Assembly: GCA_037178625.1 (NCBI GenBank)
Contig: JAWZXG010000024.1
Location: forward strand, 372,001 to 436,000
Direction: 5' to 3'
Length of the DNA: 64,000 nucleotides
Origin: Skeletonema tropicum
Lineage: Eukaryota > Bacillariophyta > Thalassiosirophyceae > Thalassiosirales > Thalassiosiraceae
A model generated the notes under the pieces. It was not told where the DNA came from, ran no database searches, and worked only from the letters and a program-made list of their open reading frames with translations. How positions within the stretch are numbered: position 1 is the first letter of the stretch; each line of letters starts with the position of its first letter. Shown one piece after another: positions 46,335 to 56,252 of this stretch. The translations under genes and the position numbers were made by a program.

Positions 46335-48941
46335 ATGGCATCAGAAGCCAGCAGCAGTACAACAACATGGCAAGAGTCCATCACCGAGCTTCAATCTCTA
46401 CTTGACACCTCACTCGAAGACAATCGCGATGCAAATTTACAATTATCCTCACTCTGCTCCTCCATACTATCATCATCGGACGGTCCACCTCCATCGGTTC
46501 TTACGGCAGTTCGTACCATTTATCTTCGTGTGTTGTTGAATTTGGGAGAGTATGCCAAGGTTGTCGATTTTGGTAGCAAAAGCGATGAAAGTAGTAGTAA
46601 TGATAACAATACGCTAGAGGTGGCGTATGCACTCTACCGATTGAGAAAATATGATGCCTGTCGTAGATTCATCATGTCATCCACCAATGCTGCTGCTGCT
46701 GCTAAGAAGAATAGTACGGATGAGGACGGAAACGATACCAAGAACAACACCATGGAAAGGGTATTGATGCACATACACGCTCAAACGTTATATCGGTTGG
46801 GTGAAACCAATGAAGCGGATGAATTGTATTCCAAAATTCTCAACAGCAGCAGTAGTGGTAGTACCAATTCGGAAGTAGGTGGTGGTGGTACTACGATTGA
46901 CGCAGATGAACGTGAGGATACCCTATCAAATGCACTTGCCAATCGTATTGCGAATTATACCCCGGGATCAATGCTACAAGAGGATGGGACGTTAATGGTA
47001 TCATGGTTGGAAGAGGATGAGTCTGTACGTCAATTAATTTCATCGTATGGTAATGAAAAGGGTGAAGAAGAGGAAGAAGAAGAAGAAGAGATGCTTCAAA
47101 ATTATGATTTGGCATATAATCTTGCCACGTACATGTTGGTATCCTCGGATGCACGATCGCAATCTCAGGTGGTACAGGCGAAGCGTTTATTGGAACAGGC
47201 GGAAAAGTCGGCTTTGACAATTTTAGAATCCTCTTCCCCAGACGAAGAAGAAGACAAAGATGAAGATGACGATACTGATCCTGCCGCTGTTGATGAGAAG
47301 GAGGAGGAGAAGCAATTACTTGCAGAAAGGGAAGCTGGTCCTATCCGTGCCAACTTGGCACTTGCCAACATCTTGTTGGGAGGGGAAGACAATGACATGG
47401 ATGCACTCAGGACTTACTTAACATTGCTGACCAAGGCTGCAAAATCGGGCACTGAGCAAGGCAATTTACTTGCAACTGCATCCAATAATCTTGCACTTTT
47501 GCGAGATGGGAAGGAAAGTGTGTTTGATGTGTTGAAACGTATTCCTATCACTTCATCCTTGTCTGTATCAGAGAATGGTGGTGGTGTGAGTGATTCGAAT
47601 GCTGCTGGGAGTAAAAAGAAGAAGGGCAAGGGGGGAGGAGTTTCAACTGTGCCACTGGTGGGTGCTACCCCACAGCAGGTTCGAACGGCACTCTTTAACC
47701 GTGCATTATTGTTTGCCAAGATGGGCAATGCTACTGGCTGTACGGAAGCGTTGGATGTTCTTCGAGCATCATTGCTTGTGTCATATCATGGAGATGGTAG
47801 CAAGGCCGGTAGAAGTGGATTTGCCACAAGTGGCAAGGGAAAGAAGAAGAAGAAGACCCCAACGTCGGCAGATGATGTGCCTACGGCAAGGCCGTCGTCG
47901 GATGCGGAAATTGCTGCATGGAAGGCTCAAGCTGACTGGCTGGAAAGCGAGCTGGTTCGAATTTCAGAGTCGAAAGATAAGAATTCTGATGATATTCTAC
48001 AGGGTGCTGTTGAAAGTCTTGACAAAGCAATGAAAACAGGTGCATCGGGGGCTTTGTCTCATACCAAGTCACAACTACTTTTGCACAAGGAAGCTTTAGC
48101 CAACCCAGAGCTTAATGTGGATGGAGTCATTGGTGCATTAGAATCACTCCCTTTGCCTGTTCAGTCCTGTCCCGGAACAAAGGTCGCTCTTGCATCCTTG
48201 TATGGATCATCTAATAATGTCGAAAAGGCAGAACAGCTATTATCAGACTTGGGAAATGACATTGCTCTTGCGGAGTTCCGGTTGGAGCGAGGGCAATACG
48301 AGCAGGCAGTAGATTTACTTGAGGGTATTTTTGAGGAGCAAGGAAGTGATGCACCTATGGAAATCAAGGCCATGTTGGTGAAGGCATTATCCTACACTGA
48401 TCCCGAACAGGCTGAAGACGTTGCGCAGAGCTTACTTGAGGCAACTTCTGTAGAATTGGATGGAGAGAAGTTGGAGGCAATGGAAATACCGCGATTTGCA
48501 AAGAAGGCCGGTGACAGCTCTTCCAAGGTTCGCAAGACTATCGCCGCTACGGGCGGTGGCAAGGGACGAGCGAGGGTAGGCGAACGCAAGAAGAAGAACC
48601 GAGATGCCATACTGCGGAAAAGAGCAAAGCAGCGTGAGGCTTACTTATCCAGACTCGAGGCCGAGGGTCGCTACGACCCCAAACAGAATCCAAAACCTGA
48701 TCCTGAACGTTGGATACCCAAAAGTCAAAGATCATACAACCGTCGTGGACGTCGTAGTCGCAACAAGGGTACTGGAGCTCAGGGTGGTGGGGCTGGCGCA
48801 GGAATGGAAAAGGATGCTGCCAAGCTTGATGTTGTTGCTAGATTGGCTGCAAATGATGGTCAGAGCAGTGGCCCCAGCACTGCAAATATGAAAGTGTCAT
48901 CAAGCGGTGCAAGGAAAGGAAAAGGTGGTAGGAGACGTTAA
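46335..48941 (+). CDS. SRP72: Signal recognition particle subunit SRP72
   Basis: 868 residues without introns. The N-terminal two-thirds is helical with TPR-like repeats (LRVLLNLGEYAKVVDF, VAYALYRLRKYDACR, HAQTLYRLGETNEADELY, ERGQYEQAVDLLEG) interrupted by acidic low-complexity runs. The C-terminal basic motif (KKKNRDAILRKRAKQ...RYDPKQNPKPDPERWIPKSQRSY, about 752-800) is the SRP72 RNA-binding region, whose PDPERW-x-P-K-x-x-RS core is diagnostic. It binds SRP68 and SRP RNA in ribosome targeting to the ER. Two KKKGKG-type lysine runs at about 430 and 500 are insertions relative to animals. Confidence 0.95.
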   Translation: MASEASSSTTTWQESITELQSLLDTSLEDNRDANLQLSSLCSSILSSSDGPPPSVLTAVRTIYLRVLLNLGEYAKVVDFGSKSDESSSNDNNTLEVAYALYRLRKYDACRRFIMSSTNAAAAAKKNSTDEDGNDTKNNTMERVLMHIHAQTLYRLGETNEADELYSKILNSSSSGSTNSEVGGGGTTIDADEREDTLSNALANRIANYTPGSMLQEDGTLMVSWLEEDESVRQLISSYGNEKGEEEEEEEEEMLQNYDLAYNLATYMLVSSDARSQSQVVQAKRLLEQAEKSALTILESSSPDEEEDKDEDDDTDPAAVDEKEEEKQLLAEREAGPIRANLALANILLGGEDNDMDALRTYLTLLTKAAKSGTEQGNLLATASNNLALLRDGKESVFDVLKRIPITSSLSVSENGGGVSDSNAAGSKKKKGKGGGVSTVPLVGATPQQVRTALFNRALLFAKMGNATGCTEALDVLRASLLVSYHGDGSKAGRSGFATSGKGKKKKKTPTSADDVPTARPSSDAEIAAWKAQADWLESELVRISESKDKNSDDILQGAVESLDKAMKTGASGALSHTKSQLLLHKEALANPELNVDGVIGALESLPLPVQSCPGTKVALASLYGSSNNVEKAEQLLSDLGNDIALAEFRLERGQYEQAVDLLEGIFEEQGSDAPMEIKAMLVKALSYTDPEQAEDVAQSLLEATSVELDGEKLEAMEIPRFAKKAGDSSSKVRKTIAATGGGKGRARVGERKKKNRDAILRKRAKQREAYLSRLEAEGRYDPKQNPKPDPERWIPKSQRSYNRRGRRSRNKGTGAQGGGAGAGMEKDAAKLDVVARLAANDGQSSGPSTANMKVSSSGARKGKGGRRR

Positions 48942-49998
48942 ATTTAACTGTATCAAGTTGTTTTAGACATTCCCACCCACTATATTATTGTTGGAGATAC
49001 ATCTATCACTAACTTCATACAGTCAAGACAAGAAAAGTCATACAAAGCAGCCGGCACATTGCACTCACAACCGAACTTTTCAGAGCTTAAGTAGCACCGG
49101 AGTATATACTTCCATCCAGCCAGCGAAGTGATCGTACACCCACATCCACAGTAATCAATGACCTTTAAAATCGAGGTCAGCTACTTAGGGTTAGGGTAGC
49201 ATAGGTTGGTTGGTACCTAATTACCTATTGTATGCCTGAATAAGTATGATGTAAACTAGTAATCTATCCATGTTTGTACCTGGAGAAGAGGTAGGTGACG
49301 TACTTCCAAGACCTGCCAGTCATCATTATGACCCATTACAGAGTTTCTAAGACCATCTTGTGGTAGTGGAAAATAACACGACGTCTTTATTCCTACCTCG
49401 GCATTAGGGCAAAGTCATAGAGATTATCGTGTACCCGTTCATAAAGAACTTATCTGGAGGTCATTTTGAAGGTCATCGTTTTACACCATTGAATTGTCTT
49501 CAAGTGATTCAAATGTTGTTGTCGCTTCTCACAATAGGAGTAGCATGTTTGTTTAAGTAGCCCTCTATCTCTCTCGACCATCTTCTTCCAACCTGAGGAA
49601 AGAAGCGTGCACAAAGTCACTGACGGTAATCTATGCCGATGACCCCAAATTGTACAGAATCTGTCTCAGTTACTCACGAACAAAGTTTAGTGCTCATCTC
49701 AGGGAACAACTAACCTGCATGCGGTAATTCCAAGAAATGCGCAGTCTCATGACCCATTAACAGTTTCAGACCATTCTTGGAATCAGGGAAAAAGTTAAAT
49801 CTACGTTGGAATCAATATGAGACGTGTAAAACGAAGTCATCATTATGACCAACATTGCAAATAGGGAATCACCTCGCTGCGTGGTTTCCACAAAATTAAA
49901 TAGTCTTGGCTGTCGGGAGCAAGCACATAACATTGGCCATCGAGACGTTGCATTGACTGTCCACTTCATCTTCATTTCATCAACATCCTACCTCTACC
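48942..49998. other. Intergenic region, no gene seen
   Basis: 1.06 kb. Two weakly related blocks (TCATTATGACCCATTACAG near 49322 and CATGACCCATTAACAG near 49748) suggest an old duplication. Two TTAGGG units at 49185-49196 are noted and discounted. No RNA gene recognised. Confidence 0.45.
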
Positions 49999-51604
49999 AT
50001 GACACGTTCCATGTCCATGTCTACGCCAATACTTATTGGCGTTGGATTTTTATTGTTTGCTTTGGGACTGTTGGCTGGAGTTCATCTGCCAAGGCCAAGC
50101 ATTAGCAGCAGAATGAATGATGACCTTAATAATGACCTTGGTAATGATCTCAACGGACGAAACCTACGAAGACAGCTTCAATATATTGATCCTAGGACTG
50201 TTACATTCAAATCCTTCCTATCTGACTCTGACAGTCCTCCGAATAGCGGCTTCATCAACGACCAGCAACAAGTTCAACAAGAGCTGCCATTTCAACAGCC
50301 ACCGCAGTTTCAACCACAGCAGCCCATTTCCTCTGCCTCTGGATTCGACAACAGTGATTACAACCACGATTCCTTCTCGATAGAGGAATCACGAGATGCT
50401 CACGTTAGCAGCATGTGTCGATGTCCAACAGGCTTGGTGCCCGTTCCATATGCGAACCTAGAGTTGACAGCAAGATATCAATCAGTACCAAAGAATTTTT
50501 ATCAAGACGGAACTACTGAAGCACGTGTTATTCAACCGCCATCCAAGGCAACGGGGAACTTTCATAAACGCTTTGTACACCATCCACTTCAGGAATGTGA
50601 ATGCCGCAAAGGAAATGGAAGATTAGATCCCACTCCTACAAAAGATAAGTACTTGTCACAGATAAGTCGGTCCCGTTTCGAGAAGACATGCGCAAGTACA
50701 CCTGAAACGGAGAGTGTAACGAGCTGGGATCAAATGCCTGACTTTGGCGTTGAAGACAAGCCTATCTTCACAGGAGTATTGAGTTTTGAGTCACCGCTAT
50801 CACTGAACAACAGCCTACACAACTGGCTTGAGAACGACCTCTTTCGCCGTATTGCTTCCCAAGACGTGTTTGTGCAACTGAATCATCGATCTGAACTCGA
50901 TGACCAGGTCGTGGATGCATTCCAACAAAATAAGCTCAACAATAGACATCCCTTGACAATTACAGGTTCGGCGGAAGAGAACTTGAATCCAGGAGTGGCA
51001 ATATCTAAGTTCTGTCGAATGGCGGAACAGCACCCGTCATCGCACCCCAATGGTGAGAATTTGCTGCTATTCTTGGAGAAGGATTGGATAATTGCCAGTG
51101 GCAAGAGAGACTTGAAGAAAAATAATTTGGAACGTATCTTCCAAAGTGCCATCGCATTGTCACAACGAGGAGTCCCTTTCATAGGTATGCGTGTGTGTGT
51201 GTTTGTGTAGCTTGGCCCTCGGGCATTGCACGTCTTTCCCAACGAATGGACTAACAAAACCCCAACCCTAACTTTCAGGCCTGCGTGGATATGTAGGAGA
51301 TACCGATCAAAGCAAAGGGTGGAATTGTGCAGCTGAAGGTGTTCCGTGGGATTGTACCACTGCTCATCAACATCGGTGGACAAATTGGCCAGCCCTAATT
51401 GATTGTAGCTGGTTCCTACGATACCTTGAACCCTTTGCGCTCATGTCGTTGACTGATCCTATTATGTCGTGTGGGGGTTCTTACTGTGATTGGGAGAAGG
51501 CAACACAAGATGGACGGATCGCATGGACGAATTCACAGTGGGTTATTGCTCACATAACTAGACATGAAGGACATCTCTTTGATCACAAAGAGGTTGACAA
51601 ATAG
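49999..51604 (+). CDS. Type II membrane protein, glycosyltransferase-like, Golgi-type (two exons)
   Basis: Exons 49999-51184 and 51279-51604 give 503 residues. The intron 51185-51278 (94 bp, GTATGC...TTTCAG) splits a Gly codon and adds 108 open codons; unspliced, the frame ends in six residues of GT-repeat. A signal anchor (PILIGVGFLLFALGLLAGV) is followed by a Gln/Pro-rich stalk (about 85-115) and a lumenal domain with paired cysteines (MCRCPTG, ECECRKG, PWDCTTAH, MSCGGSYCDW). LFLEKDWII and the overall size suggest a GT-A enzyme, as in families expanded in diatoms, but I cannot name it. Confidence 0.75.
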
Positions 51605-52313
51605 GTAGTAAAACCAGCTAAGGTGACAAGGATGTTGCGAGTCAATGGGGAAAAGGAAAGGTGTTTAGTCATACTGAAAGATAGCGGACATCCTTTCTAT
51701 GAAAAATTTCGAGTAGGTATGTGTCTACACCACGAACAATTAGTAGTTACCATACTCATAAAGCTAAAGTACAACATCCGTCTAGTTTTCCCTTGATCCG
51801 TCCATCCTCAAGGGTAATCCATCCTCACATCCGCTAGGATACCCATTCCACAATGCCGACGCCATACTCAAACGATACTCTTCGGAAAGTATGGCAACTT
51901 TGCATGAATTGCGAGCAGAGCGGAACAACATCAAGACTGCTAGAGCTGGCCTGGAGCGAGCACTTTGCTACGACATGGTTCCATGCTATTACTTATTTAC
52001 ATATATATATTTACCAGGCAGTTTGTATGTGACTTGGGTACCGCTCGTTCAGAAGCAATAGCAAAAGCAAGAAAAGTATCCAGGACTCAAACTTGACTCA
52101 AAGAAGATCCAAGATCCAAGATCCACCAAGCGAACAGCGAACCAAGCAGATGGAAGATGCAAGGAAGATGATATGACGAACAACATCAAAAGTGCGAAGA
52201 GAAGCGTGGTCCGCCGCCAGCCGTGATCAGTACTAACAATAGCCAAATAAAGCAAGGTTGACAAAACTCAATACCAACACGCCACAAAAATCACTCCATT
52301 GAACAAGCATATC
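51605..52313. other. Intergenic region, no gene seen
   Basis: 709 bp between two plus-strand genes. Contains a TATATATATTTAC patch near 52002 and a GATCCAAGATCCAAGATCCA triplication near 52107-52126. No other structure recognised. Confidence 0.45.
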
Positions 52314-54153
52314 ATGTGGTACCCACTCTTCCGCACAGTAGAGGCGATGCCTCCAATTGATCCCGACGAGGAGTTTGATCTCATCGTCGTGGGAAGCGGC
52401 AACGGCGCCTGTGGTTTCCTAGGCGAATGCCTCAGGCATGTCCCAGCGGACTATCGCGTATTGGTCCTAGGTACGTCACTTTTCTGAAATCATTTGCTTG
52501 TTTTGTAATTTGTCATGCAACTTCTGATTAACACGCTATCACCCTCAACACAAAACAGAGGAGGGGGACAACTTCTTCACCACCTCAAATATCACGCACC
52601 AGGACGGGTGGAGCAAGAGCTATGCCAATGGATCTGCATTCAAACTTCACAACGCAGTCACTCCCAACGGCCGGTCGGTACTCGCTGGTAGGGCCAGAAC
52701 GCTGGGCGGGGGTGGTTCAATCAACTACACAATGATACACGAGAGTTCGGAATGGTTGGTGGAGCAGGCAGGGCGTGATGTTGCGTACTGGGACAAGTGC
52801 AAGGAGGAATTGAATGCCTCGTTGAAACGACCTGATCCGCTCAAAGAGGGTTATCAAACACCCTTCGCAGATTTCATTGCAGACAATGCACAAAAAGCTG
52901 GATATGCAGCCCCGAACAAAGACGATATGATTCAAAATATTCCAAGTGTCAACGAGTCGGAGAACAAGAAGCGTCTCTACTACTTCCCAACTCAATTTGA
53001 CAGGTTTGGTTCTCGAACAAACAGTGGTGTGTCTCTTGTTAATTGGGAACAGATCAATTATCGTTGGAACACGACAGTTACTGGTTTAGTAATGGACAAG
53101 ACGACTGAGTCTGAAGGTACTGCTTGTACTGGTGTGCAAACAAGAAACAAGGAAGGTGTGAATGTGACTTACAAGGTCAAGAAGGACACCGGAAGAGTGG
53201 TTCTCTGTGGAGGGTCACAAAGCCCAAGGCTTTTGCTCAACACGAAGGAATTAGCCGGTAACGAAAAGATCGGGCAACGGGTCAATGATCACATTTGTAT
53301 GCCACTTGCTATCTACGTAGTGAAGGAGGATAAGGCGTCACTTGTTGGAGCAACTGATAACTATGAGTCTCTCTTTGCCGAAATCGTGGTCGAAGGTAAA
53401 AGCGACGATGGAGATGCAGTAACGACCAACGTATGCATTGATTTCTTCAGTGGTGATGTGTTGCGGCTCATCTACCTAATTTCCAGCCTCTACCTGTGTT
53501 ACGTACCACTCAACGGCGTCAAAGTGCTCATGGGTAGATTTCCAATCTTATTCACCTATCTTTGCAACACTCTTCGCATGATACTTACAGCTATCATATC
53601 TCTCATCCAGTTACTAGGAAGCCTTATCCCATTTCTACCAAGGGAGATCAAAATTACTACAGCTCTCGTCAAGTTCAATGCTTCGAAGGAAGGCTACTAC
53701 GAGAGATCTGGCAACAAAATTGTGTTACCTTTCTTTGATGACGAAAGGGACTATGCTATTGCAGAGGAAGCTATCAACAAAAACCTAGAATTCCTTGAAT
53801 CATGTGGTACAAAGCCTCCTTTCATCATCCGCAAGTTGTTTCAATTCCTGACAAAGATACCCTACAAGCAAGGACGCCAAGTAAGGCGATACGTGAGGAA
53901 TTTTGCCCGCAAAACGTTACTTTCAGAGCAGCATCTAGCGGGAGGATGTGTATTTGGTGATGTTGTTGACAAAGGGTTGGAAGACAGTTCCAAGACTGGG
54001 CAGGTGTTTGGAACAAGCAATTTGTACGTTGCAGATTTGTCCATTGTGCCTCTCCCACGAGTCAGCACGCAAATGACAGCGTATTTGATGGGCCACCATG
54101 TTGCTAAGCAGCTTTACTCTTGCAAGAAGTTCTGTTGGAAGAAGGACAATTGA
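52314..54153 (+). CDS. GMC-family FAD oxidoreductase with a membrane segment (two exons)
   Basis: Exons 52314-52470 and 52559-54153 give 583 residues. The intron 52471-52558 (88 bp, GTACGT...AACAG) splits a Glu codon at the end of the first beta strand. FAD-binding DLIVVGSGNGACG (about 22-34), the GMC signature GRARTLGGGGSINYTM (about 95-110), VVLCGGSQSPRLLL and the C-terminal LYVADLSIVPLPRVSTQMTAYLMG are present. Residues about 351-413 contain two hydrophobic stretches (LIYLISSLYLCYVPL, MILTAIISLIQLLGSLIPFL), as in membrane-bound long-chain alcohol oxidases. Substrate unknown. The first ATG after an in-frame TTG was used. Confidence 0.87.
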
Positions 54154-54514
54154 TCATAATTTGCTGAGTTGCAATACAGGTAACAGGTGAGACGTAGGTG
54201 AATGTAGTAGCTTTACTCAAGAGATATAATATGCTAGCATGATAAGAATAAGATAATCACCGCCTAAGTTTGATGAACGAACGTAAACACTCTTGTCCAT
54301 GGATACAGAGTGTAGATACCATAGACAGCAGTACATAACACGATGTATGAGCCCGCCATAAAAACGAGGAAAAGTGATTGAGTCAACATTTTTTTCAGTA
54401 CGGTCAAACACAATCATCATCGCACTGGTGAATGGTAAACTGGAAGAAATCATGAAATAAGTTCATCACACACACGCCTACCACATTCTATCATTCACTT
54501 CTATCTTCAGAACC
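54154..54514. other. Promoter region of the small plastid protein
   Basis: 361 bp between two plus-strand genes. No motif or repeat that I would defend. Confidence 0.4.
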
Positions 54515-55012
54515 ATGAGAGCGTCGCTTTATCTTGCGCTATTATCGCTGCTATTTGGCACGGCAGCTGCATTTTCGGTGAAACCACAGACTGCTGCCAA
54601 AAACGGCGTAGTCGAGAAAAGAAACAACAACAATCCTCGCTCCGCTATTATCTCTGCAGCTGCTGTTCTTGCTGCGTCGATATCCGTAGCTCAGCCATCG
54701 GAAGCATTCGTTGATAGTAGTAGTAACCTCCAAAGCAATCAAATCATTACTGCACCATCCAACACGGTGGCAGTAACAAGTACACAAAAAATAACCAATA
54801 CAGCACCCTCTTCCTTCATTTCATCATTACAATTGTCAAATTCACTGGCAAGCCCAATGGGAGAATTCAAGCCAGAGAGTGACACTGGAATTAGTCCTGG
54901 CTTTAGTACGTTTGGCCAGTGGTTCTTCTTGCTGTATGTAGTCGTATCACTTCTTGCTGGAGCGAAAGAGATTGGTGGACGCATTATGAACCAAATGAAC
55001 AAAGATGAATAA
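54515..55012 (+). CDS. Unknown small plastid (thylakoid) membrane protein
   Basis: 165 residues. The signal peptide (SLYLALLSLLFGTAAAFSVKP) has the TAAAF plastid motif. A second hydrophobic stretch ending in AQPSEAFVD (about 45-70) looks like a thylakoid transfer signal. The mature part is Ser/Thr-rich with one C-terminal membrane segment (FGQWFFLLYVVVSLLAGAKEI). No family recognised; photosystem-associated small proteins have this general shape. Followed by a GA microsatellite (55032-55049). Confidence 0.7.
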   Translation: MRASLYLALLSLLFGTAAAFSVKPQTAAKNGVVEKRNNNNPRSAIISAAAVLAASISVAQPSEAFVDSSSNLQSNQIITAPSNTVAVTSTQKITNTAPSSFISSLQLSNSLASPMGEFKPESDTGISPGFSTFGQWFFLLYVVVSLLAGAKEIGGRIMNQMNKDE

Positions 55013-55160
55013 CGGAAGCATATGCACGTAGAGAGAGAGAGAGAGAGAGTCTAATTGAACTGTACAAAATAGAATCAAGAATGGAAATATTGGCTTACAT
55101 AGAATATCCTTTCTCTATTTGCCTCAATTATCATTATCTTTGTTCGATGTCGAAATTCCT

Positions 55161-55952
55161 CTACGATGATAATGCCTTGAACGCAATAATAAAAACCATA
55201 CCACCAATGGTAGACATTGCAAAGTAGGCCGGCAGCCGTCCCTTCATACGCCCATCCACATTTTCTGTGTATCCGACTGCACCAACACAGGTAGAAATCT
55301 GCCACACTAACATGCAAACAAACGCTTCAAATGGAAACACAAAGCTTGCAGCCACGTATTGAACGACTAGTCCTGGAAAATTTTCGTGATAGTTTTGTAA
55401 TGCTCGTTGGGCTCTGTTGAATGTGCCTTGTACTCCTTCATTTTCCATTAGGACGTAACCAAGCTTGCTTCCCTCTGCTCCCATGACTATCATTATTTTA
55501 TATTGTTGTGTTACGCATTGTTTGACATGTGCATAACATTATTTGAGTGAAGCTGTTCCATATTATCAAAACATATGAGCTAACGATCGATGAATATTAT
55601 ATATATCATATAACTCACCTTTGTAAACATGTTGGTCAGGCAAACCTGCCTTAGACGCCTTTCGAGCATTGCCTAAATTGATATTGATAGGTAACATCAA
55701 TTGACGAACAAGAAAGAGGCCAAGATACAGCCAACCAAGATCATATTCCGCAATGATGGCAATCTTGGCACTGGCAGTAGTAACTTTTGCATCAGTGTAG
55801 TAGGATGAGACGTAGGCGATGATGATGCCGATGACGGTGATGATCGTTGTCATGACGGAGTAGAGGACGACGACTGATACGCCTTCGGGGTAGGGTGATT
55901 TTAGAGGAATGCCCTTGGCATCGCGTTCGATTGATGGCTTTGCTCCTGACAT
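55161..55952 (-). CDS. MAPEG-family membrane protein (two exons)
   Basis: Exons 55952-55619 and 55486-55161 give 219 residues. The intron 55487-55618 (132 bp, GTGAGT...GATAG) splits a Val codon and joins DQHVYK to VMGAEGSK. Four hydrophobic helices and FNRAQRALQNYHENFP, with the R-x3-N-x2-E pattern of the glutathione-binding helix, identify MAPEG (microsomal glutathione transferase / leukotriene C4 synthase superfamily). The start at MSGAKPS was preferred over an upstream in-frame ATG at 56078. Confidence 0.85.
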
Positions 55953-56101
55953 GGTAGATAGATTGATGTTTGTAGAGAGTTTGGATAGAGCAAAATTATA
56001 CGACCTGTAAGTAGTTGATCGATGGAAGATAATCGAAGATCCAAAACCGGCCACCGGCCAAATAAAGAGAAGCCCCATTTTTATTGATGGATGGAAAATG
56101 A

Positions 56102-56111
56102 TTTTGGCGCG
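56102..56111. promoter_or_regulatory. E2F-like TTTTGGCGCG site in a divergent promoter
   Basis: TTTTGGCGCG lies between the divergent starts of the MAPEG gene (55952) and the CPAP gene (56253), followed at once by TGTGACGTG, a CRE-like word. It matches the motif in the divergent promoters at 14722-14748 and 23065-23121. Cell-cycle control of a centriole gene by E2F would make sense; this is inference. Confidence 0.45.
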
Positions 56112-56252
56112 TGTGACGTGTTATGGTACATGATTTACGTAGAAGATCCCTACTTACGTACTTAAGCCTACAGTACACGTACTGTATAAAAATTTAAAAA
56201 CGGCTATGTATCATCGTTTTCATTTTCTTTGATTGCAATCAACTCGAGACCA

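Noticed and set aside
49185..49196. TTAGGGTTAGGG, possible interstitial telomere
   Set aside because: Only two units, without further degenerate repeats around it; likely by chance.
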